A DNA stretch of 9,469 nt, from contig CBDVCK010000129.1 of NCBI GenBank assembly GCA_965372465.1, positions 1 through 9,469 on the forward strand, read 5' to 3'. Shown here piece by piece: positions 1-5,447 of the stretch. The position numbers were made by a program, and so were the translations under genes. How positions within the stretch are numbered: position 1 is the first letter of the stretch; every line of letters starts with the position of its first letter. Under the pieces are notes generated by a model, which did no database searches, had not been told where the DNA came from, and saw only the letters and a program-made list of their open reading frames with translations. The stretch is from GCA-020348445 sp965372465 (GTDB lineage: Archaea; Thermoplasmatota; Thermoplasmata; GCA-020350865).

Positions 1-2
1 AG

Positions 3-1460
3 GATGCATTGTTCTGTTATAGAAAAGCTCTGAGATATGATACCCAGGACGAGGTATTATGGAACAATATCGGAAACGCGCTTTACAATCTTGGAAGGTA
101 CGACGAATCCATACCGTACTTCGAAAAAGCAATTGAAGTCAATCCAAAATACGAGATCGCCTGGAACAATATCGGCAATGCCTTGGATAAGATGGGTAAG
201 CACGATAAATCCATAGAATTCCATGACAAGTCACTTGAGCTTATTCCTGATTTTGATTATGCACTCTATGCCAAGGGTTATGCCCTTTACAAACTCGGAA
301 AAGCAGAGGAGGGGCTGCAGCTTATCGAGCTCTCACTTGATATAAACCCGAATTACGATCACGCTTGGCATGCTAAAGCCGATGTGGTATATAGTATAAA
401 CCGCCCCGAAGAGGCCCTGGCTTCTTTGGGTAATGCACTTATCCTCAATCCTGATTATGAAGAGGCCTGGATATTCAGGGGGGAAATATTTAACAAACTT
501 GGCAGGTACGAGGATGCCGAGGCCTGCTTTGAAGAAGCCCTGCGATGTTTTGACAACGCCCTTATTTCCCATCCCGATGACATCGATAATTTTTATGGTA
601 AGGCCAAACTTCTATTCGATCTAGACCGCTTTGACGATGCCATTGTCTGTTATGACAGGATATTGGATATCAAACCTTTTGATAGAAAGGCATATATTGA
701 AAAAATTCGGATTTTGATAATCCAGGGAAAGCTCAAAGAGGCAATTGTTGCATGTAACGAGATTCTTAAACTTGATTCGGATAATGTAAAAATCTGGTAT
801 CTTGAAGCCAAGGCTTTAGTTGGTCTTGGTAAGAACAAAGAAGCGTTAGTATGTCTGGATAGGGCATTGGATTTGGCACCTGAGGATTTGGATACCAAAA
901 TAGAGAAATCCAAGGTTCTATCAAGCATAAAAAAGTTTGATGAGGCTTTGAAATGTATTGGGGAGGTAATTTCTGTAAATCCCGTTTCCGAAGAAGCGCT
1001 AATCATCAAAGGAATTATTCTTTTGGAGAGTAAAGATCCCGAAAAGGCTGTGGAATGCTTTGATTCTGTTTTGGGAATAAACTGGAAGAATGAAATGGCC
1101 TGGCAGCTGAAAGGAGAAGCGTACATGGCCCTTTCGAAATACAAGAAAGCGATTTATTGCTTTGACGAGCTTATCGGCATTAACCCGGATTTTGATCTAG
1201 CATGGTATCTTAAAGGGAAAGGCTTCCTTGATAACGGTGAAGCGAAAAAATCGGTGAAGTACTTTGACATTGCCCTGGAGATGGAGCCGGAAAATGAGGT
1301 GGTATGGATTGAAAAGGCAAAAGCGCATGAGACATTGGAGGAGTGGGATGATGCCAAGGCATGCCGTGCCAAGGCTGCCGCCTTGAATCCGGACAATAAC
1401 CTTGCTTTGGGGGAGGATATGTTAGAGGATTCAGAAGAAGAGGGGACATTGCCCGATTGA
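3..1460 (+). CDS. Tetratricopeptide-repeat (TPR) protein, 5'-truncated by the window edge
   Basis: The frame is open to the left edge (Asp and Ala codons precede the TTG at 9), so the true start lies outside the window; the TTG is not a credible start because it falls inside a TPR helix. About 13 consecutive 34-residue repeats are visible, with the usual W/A-x-x-x-G-x-A-L-x-x-L-G-x-x-x-E-A-x-x-x-F-x-x-A-L-x-x-N-P pattern (for example AWNNIGNAL, CFDRAL-like and INPDF/Y segments). The chain ends in a short acidic tail (EDMLEDSEEEG). There is no membrane segment in the visible part. TPR superhelices bind peptides or partner proteins; the partner cannot be told from sequence. The fifth repeat carries an extra seven residues (CFEEALR followed by CFDNALI), apparently a local duplication. 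It stops with TGA, followed by a T-rich tract. No enzymatic domain is seen; an N-terminal domain outside the window is possible. Confidence 0.9.
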   Translation, partial: DALFCYRKALRYDTQDEVLWNNIGNALYNLGRYDESIPYFEKAIEVNPKYEIAWNNIGNALDKMGKHDKSIEFHDKSLELIPDFDYALYAKGYALYKLGKAEEGLQLIELSLDINPNYDHAWHAKADVVYSINRPEEALASLGNALILNPDYEEAWIFRGEIFNKLGRYEDAEACFEEALRCFDNALISHPDDIDNFYGKAKLLFDLDRFDDAIVCYDRILDIKPFDRKAYIEKIRILIIQGKLKEAIVACNEILKLDSDNVKIWYLEAKALVGLGKNKEALVCLDRALDLAPEDLDTKIEKSKVLSSIKKFDEALKCIGEVISVNPVSEEALIIKGIILLESKDPEKAVECFDSVLGINWKNEMAWQLKGEAYMALSKYKKAIYCFDELIGINPDFDLAWYLKGKGFLDNGEAKKSVKYFDIALEMEPENEVVWIEKAKAHETLEEWDDAKACRAKAAALNPDNNLALGEDMLEDSEEEGTLPD

Positions 1461-1481
1461 GAGATGAAAAAATTTAAAGTC

Positions 1482-1501
1482 TCGTTTTCCTTTTTCGTTT
1501 G
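1482..1501 (+). terminator. T-rich putative archaeal terminator of the TPR gene
   Basis: About 20 nt after the TGA of the TPR gene there is a pyrimidine tract with runs of four, five and three T separated by CC or CG. Archaeal RNA polymerase commonly terminates at such T-rich stretches without a hairpin. Nothing on the + strand follows until 5448, which agrees with termination here. The assignment rests on composition and position only. Confidence 0.4.
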
Positions 1502-1593
1502 TGTGATGAATGAACCCTTGCTGAGGTTCCGGGAAAAACGCTTTCCCAAAGGGCCTGTGATGAGGATCTTGAGTTCTGAAATCTATGACCTTC

Positions 1594-1760
1594 CTAAACA
1601 GGCATCCAGGCAACAAAAACTATTATGACAAGCAGGCTCGGGATACTGACGAGGGCATTGAGAATGGGATCATCATTGGCTCTAATCCATTTCTAGAACT
1701 TGGCATTTTTTAAGAGATGCCGGTATTCGCAGCATTTCTTGTCATCCCTTTTATGGGATA
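1594..1760 (-). pseudogene. Decayed copy of the 3' end of the 2415-2966 membrane-hydrolase gene
   Basis: Positions 1614-1740 align without gaps to 2441-2567 with roughly 86% identity by eye (about 18 mismatches in 127), and the match continues, with a 6-nt insertion, to about 1760 versus 2581. In the frame of the intact gene the copy reads CCEYRHLLKNAKF-stop-KWIRANDDPIL and then SIPSLLVIIVFVAWMPV-stop. It therefore matches the last ~55 codons of the intact protein down to its C-terminus but has an in-frame TAG (1700-1702 region) and no upstream part. It has no start codon and cannot encode a useful product. Homology stops about 26 nt from the protease stop at 1786. Both copies are on the minus strand, so they form direct repeats flanking the 1786-2350 cassette. 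Confidence 0.8.
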
Positions 1761-1785
1761 ATTAACTTATCTTATATGTAATAAA

Positions 1786-2136
1786 TCATGATTTAGAAAA
1801 ATCCAATTTGAGATTATTCCTTTGAAGGAAATCTATACCAAGGATGACCTCGACGCCCTCTTCATCCACATAATCGGTCCCAAATGGTTCATTGGTCACT
1901 CCAACGACTAACCGATCGGATATCGAGGAATCGGATATTGTAACCGAGGCCAATTTACCGACGATCTCATGTCGGGAGGCGGAAATGGCTTTGTAATCGC
2001 CATACATCTTCAACTTCAATTTTTTCGCTATTCTTTCACTAATTATGGTCTCATCAGCACCTGTATCTACAAAGGCCACGGTCATCTCAGATTTACCGTT
2101 AGCAGATAATACAATGGCCCTATATATTCTCCCCAA
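1786..2136 (-). CDS. Retropepsin-like clan AA aspartic protease
   Basis: About 116 residues, the size of a single retropepsin-like domain that works as a homodimer. The catalytic motif is FVDTGADETIIS (Asp24, numbering from the TTG start), preceded by the usual N-terminal strand GRIYRAIV. Near the C-terminus VEVILGIDFLQRNNLKLDF is the hydrophobic-hydrophobic-Gly element that packs beside the active site. No signal peptide or membrane helix is seen, so it is expected to be cytoplasmic. The TTG at 2134-2136 is chosen because family members typically start just before G-x-I-Y and a GGTGGT sequence (minus strand, 2141-2146) sits four bases upstream; a GTG at 2194-2196 would give 136 residues. With the TTG start the gene overlaps the preceding small gene by 17 nt, suggesting coupled translation. 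Archaeal and cyanobacterial proteins of this kind (AF_0612-like) have no established substrate. It ends in TGA. Confidence 0.8.
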   Translation of the reverse strand: MGRIYRAIVLSANGKSEMTVAFVDTGADETIISERIAKKLKLKMYGDYKAISASRHEIVGKLASVTISDSSISDRLVVGVTNEPFGTDYVDEEGVEVILGIDFLQRNNLKLDFSKS

Positions 2137-2350
2137 TCTTACCACCGCTGAGCAAATAAATGATCTTGTTCCTTTTTCTATAGTTGTGGAAGTCACCCCT
2201 AACGTACAGTTTGTTACCTCTAGAAATTACTTTGAACTCATTACCAAACAACTCTTTGATTTTTTTACGGATTTTGTTGTGCTTCCTTTTATCCACTTTG
2301 AAACTTATCTCTCGCATTTCTATGGTTCTCATAACCAACGAGTTCACCAT
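2120..2350 (-). CDS. Small basic protein paired with the aspartic protease
   Basis: Predicted 76 residues and rich in Lys/Arg, with a helix-like segment (KRKHNKIRKKIKELFG) followed by a strand-like segment (FKVISRGNKLYVRGDF). No family is recognised. It directly precedes and overlaps the retropepsin-like gene in the same direction, so the two probably form one transcript. The ATG at 2348-2350 is favoured because an A/T-rich TTAATAA element is centred about 25 nt upstream, fitting a leaderless mRNA; in-frame ATGs at 2330-2332 and 2315-2317 are alternatives, the last giving a 65-residue protein. The stop is TAG, with an in-frame TAA seven codons later. Inference only: it may be a partner, regulator or substrate of the protease, or bind nucleic acid through its basic face. 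Confidence 0.55.
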   Translation of the reverse strand: MVNSLVMRTIEMREISFKVDKRKHNKIRKKIKELFGNEFKVISRGNKLYVRGDFHNYRKRNKIIYLLSGGKIGENI

Positions 2351-2369
2351 AGGTAATTTGATTTCTATG

Positions 2370-2380
2370 GTTATTAACCT
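2370..2380 (-). promoter_or_regulatory. Putative TATA-like element of the small-protein/protease cassette
   Basis: On the minus strand the sequence GGTTAATAACC, an interrupted palindrome, is centred about 25 nt before the ATG at 2350. The spacing fits an archaeal TATA box with a leaderless transcript. A poly-T/TATG stretch slightly further upstream (about 2385-2396) is an alternative box but lies in the likely terminator of the upstream gene. Confidence 0.35.
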
Positions 2381-2387
2381 TTCCCAT

Positions 2388-2396
2388 AAAAAAAAA
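2388..2396 (-). terminator. T9 tract after the membrane-hydrolase gene
   Basis: A run of nine A on the + strand reads as nine T on the minus strand, 18-27 nt after the TAA of the 2415-2966 gene. A long T run in this position is a typical archaeal termination signal and would end the tctA-hydrolase transcript before the protease cassette, supporting a separate promoter for the cassette. Confidence 0.5.
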
Positions 2397-2414
2397 CCTT
2401 TTCGATGTTGTAAT

Positions 2415-2966
2415 TTACACTGGCATAGGCATAATTACCACAAAAATTATTATGACAAGTAGACTCGGGATACTGACGAATGCATTGAGAATCGGATCAT
2501 CGTTTGCCCGAAGCAATTTCTCGAACTTGGCATTTTTAAAAAGATGCCAGTATTCCCAGCATTTCCTATCACCATGGGATAGCCGCGTAACCCACTTCTT
2601 AAACTCGGGGCCTTTTGGGAATGTGTAGATTCCCTCTTTTGTAAAAGAATCGATTCCTATATGTGAGATGTAGCCAGAGATCACCGCAAGTGTCAACTTC
2701 AGTGCGTTTACCCTTGACAGGATGTCTCCGGAGACCATCCCCCATACTATCACGGAAATCCCCAATGTCCAGAGAAAACCGAATAAAATCGAATGACCGA
2801 AAGGACTACGTTTATTTGGAGAAAGTTCGTCCAAATCCATCTCTGCCAGCATTGCCAAAAACCCTGCCAGAAAAATTCCCCAGGTTATTCCTGGAAGACC
2901 GAAAATGGAACCCAAGATTGCGCATGTCGCCATAGCAGCAAGTCCGTGGGCAAGTAGATTGGCCAT
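2415..2966 (-). CDS. Small integral membrane protein, metal-dependent hydrolase-like (DUF457/YdjM type)
   Basis: 183 residues with about four hydrophobic segments (roughly 10-40 as one or two, 62-79, 88-102, 164-182). Polar residues typical of the YdjM-like membrane-bound hydrolases are present: His7 near the N-terminus, the acidic cluster EMDLDEL (Glu42, Asp44, Asp46), the SPFGHS motif (His58) and GYISHIGIDSFTKEGI (His102, Asp106), followed by an aromatic FPKG motif. These could bind a metal at the membrane face; no activity or substrate is known for the group. DUF1286 is an alternative family name. The ATG lies one base after the TAA of the transporter gene, so the two are almost certainly cotranscribed and coupled. 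A partial decayed copy of its last ~55 codons lies at 1594-1760. It stops with TAA and is followed by a T9 tract. Confidence 0.7.
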   Translation of the reverse strand: MANLLAHGLAAMATCAILGSIFGLPGITWGIFLAGFLAMLAEMDLDELSPNKRSPFGHSILFGFLWTLGISVIVWGMVSGDILSRVNALKLTLAVISGYISHIGIDSFTKEGIYTFPKGPEFKKWVTRLSHGDRKCWEYWHLFKNAKFEKLLRANDDPILNAFVSIPSLLVIIIFVVIMPMPV

Positions 2967-2967
2967 T

Positions 2968-4089
2968 TTATATCAACCCCAAGAACTTCAGAATCGCTGC
3001 ATCCAAACCCAAGAAGTACAGGATTATGGGAAACATCAGAACACCCATAAGATGAACCCTGGATAGGCCCAGTAAGGGAGGAATCAATCCCATACAGATT
3101 GCAACAGCCGCAATTGCCAAACCCAATGGCCCTGAAAGAAAGAATATCATGATGACCAGGAAAATAATGACGGTCATTACCATCTTCTTGTAGGGAAACT
3201 TGTTAGCAATTTTTGCAAATACCTTTCCAAAATAAAGTGTTAAAAAAAGAGCAACTACTGCCGCAATGAAAACCGAAACCAGCATCAGAGCCAATCCCAC
3301 CGGAACCGCTTCGGCAGGCTCCCAGGGGTAGATGGAATCCTCCATAATGTCCTGAACTGCATGCATGGCCCCGCTTCTTGCCCTGAGTATTACATACAAA
3401 GCGATTACATTGAAAATTGCATTACTGGTATTCACACCGCTGTAGGCCACTATGAACTCCTTCTGGGAGTTTAGGGCTTCAGGATCTTGAGGTTTTGAGT
3501 CGTCCACAACATCTCCACCGGCAAGGGATTTGGCCAAGACGGTTGCCTGGGCGCTTGTGACCCCAGGATACCATCCAACCAATCCTCCTGCAAAAGTACC
3601 AGAGAGCGCACCGCGGACTTTTCGCCAGCCTTCAAGGTTTACATGAACATCCTTGATCTGCTGCTCGGGAATTGTGGGTGTATCAATCAGGGAGAGAAGC
3701 AGAGTGGATAGACCGAAAAGGCCTGTGAAAAGCGGGAAGAGAAGTGCGGTGCTCGGTGATATGGCAAGGGCGGGTATAGGGTACCAGTTGTAAGTGGTAA
3801 GACCGGGAGCACCAAGTACGATAAGCCCGAGAAAACCTGCAAGAATAAAAAGAGAAAGTGCAAAGAGCTTTTGTTTAAGGTGGGCTGTCTCTGTCACCCT
3901 GCCTTCCACAGAACCTTTTACAATTAATTCATCACCGATTTCTATCTTGGAAAAAGAGCCTTTGGAAATCAGTATCTCCCCTGTTTCATCCTCGATGAAC
4001 ATGGCATGCGGATTTGCGACTCTTGTGACTTTGCCCTTAACCGATACCGATTCTCCTACATGTGTGGGAACTTCGTTGATTGATATCAT
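2968..4089 (-). CDS. OB-fold domain plus C-terminal half of a TctA-family transporter
   Basis: From the ATG at 4087-4089 this encodes 373 residues. Residues ~1-65 form an OB-fold-like five-strand domain (ESVSVKGKVTRV, AMFIEDETGEIL, IEIGDELIVKGSV). Residues ~73 onward are the second membrane half of a TctA/DUF112 (COG1784) permease: LFPLFTGLFGLSTLL (~117-131), the conserved GWYPGVTSA (~172-180), then four or more hydrophobic segments to the C-terminus. TctA proteins are the large membrane subunit of tripartite tricarboxylate transporters; archaeal homologues lack known partners and substrates. The reading frame continues upstream without a shift through 23 more codons to a TAG at 4159-4161 and then into the N-terminal half, so this is the 3' part of one ancestral frame of about 584 codons. 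No good Shine-Dalgarno or promoter precedes the ATG. TAA stop; next gene one base on. Confidence 0.75.
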   Translation of the reverse strand: MISINEVPTHVGESVSVKGKVTRVANPHAMFIEDETGEILISKGSFSKIEIGDELIVKGSVEGRVTETAHLKQKLFALSLFILAGFLGLIVLGAPGLTTYNWYPIPALAISPSTALLFPLFTGLFGLSTLLLSLIDTPTIPEQQIKDVHVNLEGWRKVRGALSGTFAGGLVGWYPGVTSAQATVLAKSLAGGDVVDDSKPQDPEALNSQKEFIVAYSGVNTSNAIFNVIALYVILRARSGAMHAVQDIMEDSIYPWEPAEAVPVGLALMLVSVFIAAVVALFLTLYFGKVFAKIANKFPYKKMVMTVIIFLVIMIFFLSGPLGLAIAAVAICMGLIPPLLGLSRVHLMGVLMFPIILYFLGLDAAILKFLGLI

Positions 4090-4158
4090 TTCATATTCTT
4101 TATTTGGAATTTCATCGTCCTTTAATGAGGGTTTTTCCTTTTCAAGTGATATCTTGAG

Positions 4159-4161
4159 CTA
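4159..4161 (-). other. Single in-frame TAG separating the two halves of the TctA gene
   Basis: On the minus strand the context is AAA CTC AAA TAG CTC AAG. The 69 bases (23 codons) from here to the ATG at 4089 contain no other stop and continue the same frame: LKISLEKEKPSLKDDE and so on into the OB-fold. One substitution would restore an open frame, for example to AAG, CAG or GAG. Four other genes in this window (small protein, thpR, panE, zincin) end in TAG, so TAG is an ordinary stop here. Confidence 0.85.
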
Positions 4162-4722
4162 TTTGAGTTTGGGAGGTTTTTTACTCTCCAATTCAGGCAG
4201 CTCACCTCTCTCATTTAAAATCAATAATGTCACAATCAATATCAAGATAAACGGAATAAACGGCCACAGTTTCTCGTAGGCAAAGACAGGACTACCCATA
4301 AGCAGTCTTGCAGGAAAGAGCGCGATTACCGCAACTATCACTGAACCGAAACTTCCCAGGGCCGAGCATTTGATGGCCTCGTACCCTCTTCCTGCAAGCA
4401 TCAGTTTGTGACCCGGGAGGACGGATAAGGCTGTGTCCTCCTCGGGGGCTCCCAGGAAAACCGATGGGATGATATCCAGGAACGTGTGAGTGATCAGACA
4501 GCCTATAATTAGTGATGTTATTATGATGGCAATTTCGAAGGTGGAAGGGTCCATGCTTCCTAAAAAGGCTAAAGTAAAGGAAATGAGGGATGTCTGAAGC
4601 GCAAGAACCACTAAGGCTACATTATTTACATGAATACCTGGAATGAGGCCTGTTATTATCCCGAAACCCGACCCCATCAGGGTGAACAATATGACTGTTA
4701 AAAGTAAAATCGCGGCGTTCAT
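4159..4722 (-). CDS. N-terminal half of a TctA-family transporter, ending at an in-frame TAG
   Basis: 187 residues with hydrophobic segments at roughly 4-27, 34-54, 62-86, 118-137 and 151-168. TctA hallmarks are GLIPGIHVN (~25-33) and FLGAPEEDTALSVLPGH (~89-105). A complete family member continues into a second homologous half, which here lies in the same frame after the TAG at 4159-4161 and a 23-codon linker. The protein therefore stops in the polar linker (PELESKKPPKLK) just before the OB-fold domain. A TATA-like AATTTAAAAAA stretch is centred 29 nt before the ATG at 4720-4722, fitting a leaderless start. Possible readings are a nonsense mutation, a real two-subunit split, stop-codon readthrough or a sequence error; the absence of any other lesion in the downstream half means decay, if any, is recent. 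Confidence 0.75.
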   Translation of the reverse strand: MNAAILLLTVILFTLMGSGFGIITGLIPGIHVNNVALVVLALQTSLISFTLAFLGSMDPSTFEIAIIITSLIIGCLITHTFLDIIPSVFLGAPEEDTALSVLPGHKLMLAGRGYEAIKCSALGSFGSVIVAVIALFPARLLMGSPVFAYEKLWPFIPFILILIVTLLILNERGELPELESKKPPKLK

Positions 4723-4745
4723 GTACTTTAGAGGTAAGGAACCGG

Positions 4746-4757
4746 AATTTAAAAAAC
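4746..4757 (-). promoter_or_regulatory. Putative TATA box of the tctA-hydrolase operon
   Basis: The minus strand reads GTTTTTTAAATT, centred about 29 nt before the ATG at 4722. There is no Shine-Dalgarno in the 25 bases between, so a leaderless mRNA is likely. The same T run could also help end thpR transcription from upstream. Confidence 0.45.
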
Positions 4758-4768
4758 TTGCGTTATTT

Positions 4769-4801
4769 TGGGGTTTAAATGGGTTTTATGGGGTTTTAAG
4801 G
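4769..4801 (+). repeat. G/T-rich imperfect short repeats (possible G-quadruplex)
   Basis: Three runs of three or four G (4770-4773, 4781-4783, 4790-4793) and a GG at 4800-4801 are separated by six or seven A/T bases of the form TTTAAAT, TTTTAT, TTTTAA. The period is about 10 bases. It lies between the thpR stop and the tctA promoter. It resembles telomere-like or G-quadruplex sequence on the + strand; on the thpR 3' transcript it would be C-rich. Confidence 0.5.
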
Positions 4802-4812
4802 ATTTTTCACAA

Positions 4813-5364
4813 CTATAATTTGACCTCTTTTATTATGGAGTAAGTAGGTCCTTCCCTTGAAAGTACACTCTTTTTCAATCTGATGCAATCCACCTTTTGA
4901 GTGCCGAAACTTTCTTCCCCATAATCCTTTAGAACCTGCGAAAGGACGTTCTTGTTCCTTGGACCCTTGACCCTTGCCAGGGTGATATGCGGACGGAAAC
5001 CTTTTTTCTCTCTTTTAAAGCCAAGTTTAGAAAGTTCGCTATCCAGATTCCTTGAGATGTCAATTAATCCTTGTGCATTCTCAAGTCCCACCCAGATGAC
5101 CTTCATGTAGTTTGGGTTCGGAAATGCTCCTGTGCCTTTAATTGCCATCTCAAAGGGTTCTGTATCCTGGACACTTTGGACCATGACCCCTTCTATGTCC
5201 TCAATCCGTTTTTCTTCGGTATCGCCAAGAAATTTCAGGGTGAGGTGGATGTTTTCCAAATCCACCAATTTAAGCTGCGCATTGGCACCCTTTAATCTTT
5301 CCCAGAATTCCTCAAGTTTGGGCGGAACCTCCACATCTACAGCAATAAAGGCTCTGAAGGTCAT
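4813..5364 (-). CDS. thpR: RNA 2',3'-cyclic phosphodiesterase (2H phosphoesterase, 2'-5' RNA ligase family)
   Basis: 183 residues, the normal family length. It begins TFRAFIAVDVEVPP, the usual N-terminal strand, and carries the two HxTx motifs that form the active site: HLTL at His40 (IHLTLKFLGD) and HITL at His126 (FRPHITLARVKG). Family enzymes hydrolyse 2',3'-cyclic phosphates at RNA ends to 2'-phosphates and show 2'-5' ligase activity in vitro; it is cytoplasmic. The ATG at 5362-5364 is chosen over the ATG 13 codons upstream because homologues start at M-x-x-R-x-F-I-A and a TTTATT box is centred about 26 nt before it, giving a leaderless transcript. The stop is TAG, followed two codons later by an in-frame TGA. 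It is transcribed divergently from panE across an 83-base gap. Confidence 0.92.
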   Translation of the reverse strand: MTFRAFIAVDVEVPPKLEEFWERLKGANAQLKLVDLENIHLTLKFLGDTEEKRIEDIEGVMVQSVQDTEPFEMAIKGTGAFPNPNYMKVIWVGLENAQGLIDISRNLDSELSKLGFKREKKGFRPHITLARVKGPRNKNVLSQVLKDYGEESFGTQKVDCIRLKKSVLSREGPTYSIIKEVKL

Positions 5365-5386
5365 GAGCACAGTATGGGGTTGACTC

Positions 5387-5397
5387 AATAAATCCTT
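5387..5397 (-). promoter_or_regulatory. Putative thpR promoter (TATA box)
   Basis: The minus strand reads AAGGATTTATTG, a purine-rich BRE-like start followed by TTTATT centred about 26 nt before the ATG at 5364. This spacing matches an archaeal core promoter with the start of transcription at or next to the start codon. Confidence 0.5.
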
Positions 5398-5407
5398 TTC
5401 CAAGAAA

Positions 5408-5427
5408 GGGGAGGGTTTATTTATTTT
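5408..5427 (+). promoter_or_regulatory. Putative panE promoter (BRE plus TATA box)
   Basis: GGGGAGGG is followed by TTTATTTATTTT, centred about 27 nt before the ATG at 5448. No Shine-Dalgarno lies in between, so panE is probably leaderless. The box is back to back with the thpR box, the two centres about 30 bases apart, so the two TBP/TFB complexes could interfere or share a regulator. Confidence 0.5.
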
Positions 5428-5447
5428 GATTCCATATCACTTATTCA

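Larger units (their letters stand above)
1461..1785. other. Non-coding stretch between the TPR gene and the protease cassette
   Basis: These 325 bases hold the T-rich tract after the TPR gene, a weak GGGAAA/TTTCCC inverted repeat at 1531-1547 with no following T run, the pseudogene remnant at 1594-1760, and about 25 A/T-rich bases next to the protease stop. A 54-codon frame from the ATG at 1464 runs antisense into the pseudogene and shows no recognisable family, so it is not called a gene. Confidence 0.6.

Noticed and set aside
1531..1547. GGGAAA/TTTCCC hairpin as a terminator
   Set aside because: Only a six-base stem with no T run after it, and it lies downstream of a better T-rich tract.
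650..1549. Antisense ORFs of 131 and 164 codons inside the TPR gene
   Set aside because: They mirror the codon pattern of a clear TPR gene and resemble no protein family.
1464..1628. 54-codon ORF on the + strand after the TPR gene
   Set aside because: It runs antisense across the pseudogene, has no recognisable family and begins right at the TPR stop; it is likely chance.
1744..1758. ATCCC/GGGAT inverted repeat after the protease gene
   Set aside because: The five-base stem arises from the 6-nt insertion in the decayed gene copy and has no T run; too weak to call.
4159..4161. Genome-wide reading of TAG as pyrrolysine
   Set aside because: Four other genes here end in TAG at the expected family or domain ends, and reading through the panE TAG would add 37 unrelated residues overlapping the next gene. 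Recoding at this one site remains possible but is not supported by the window.
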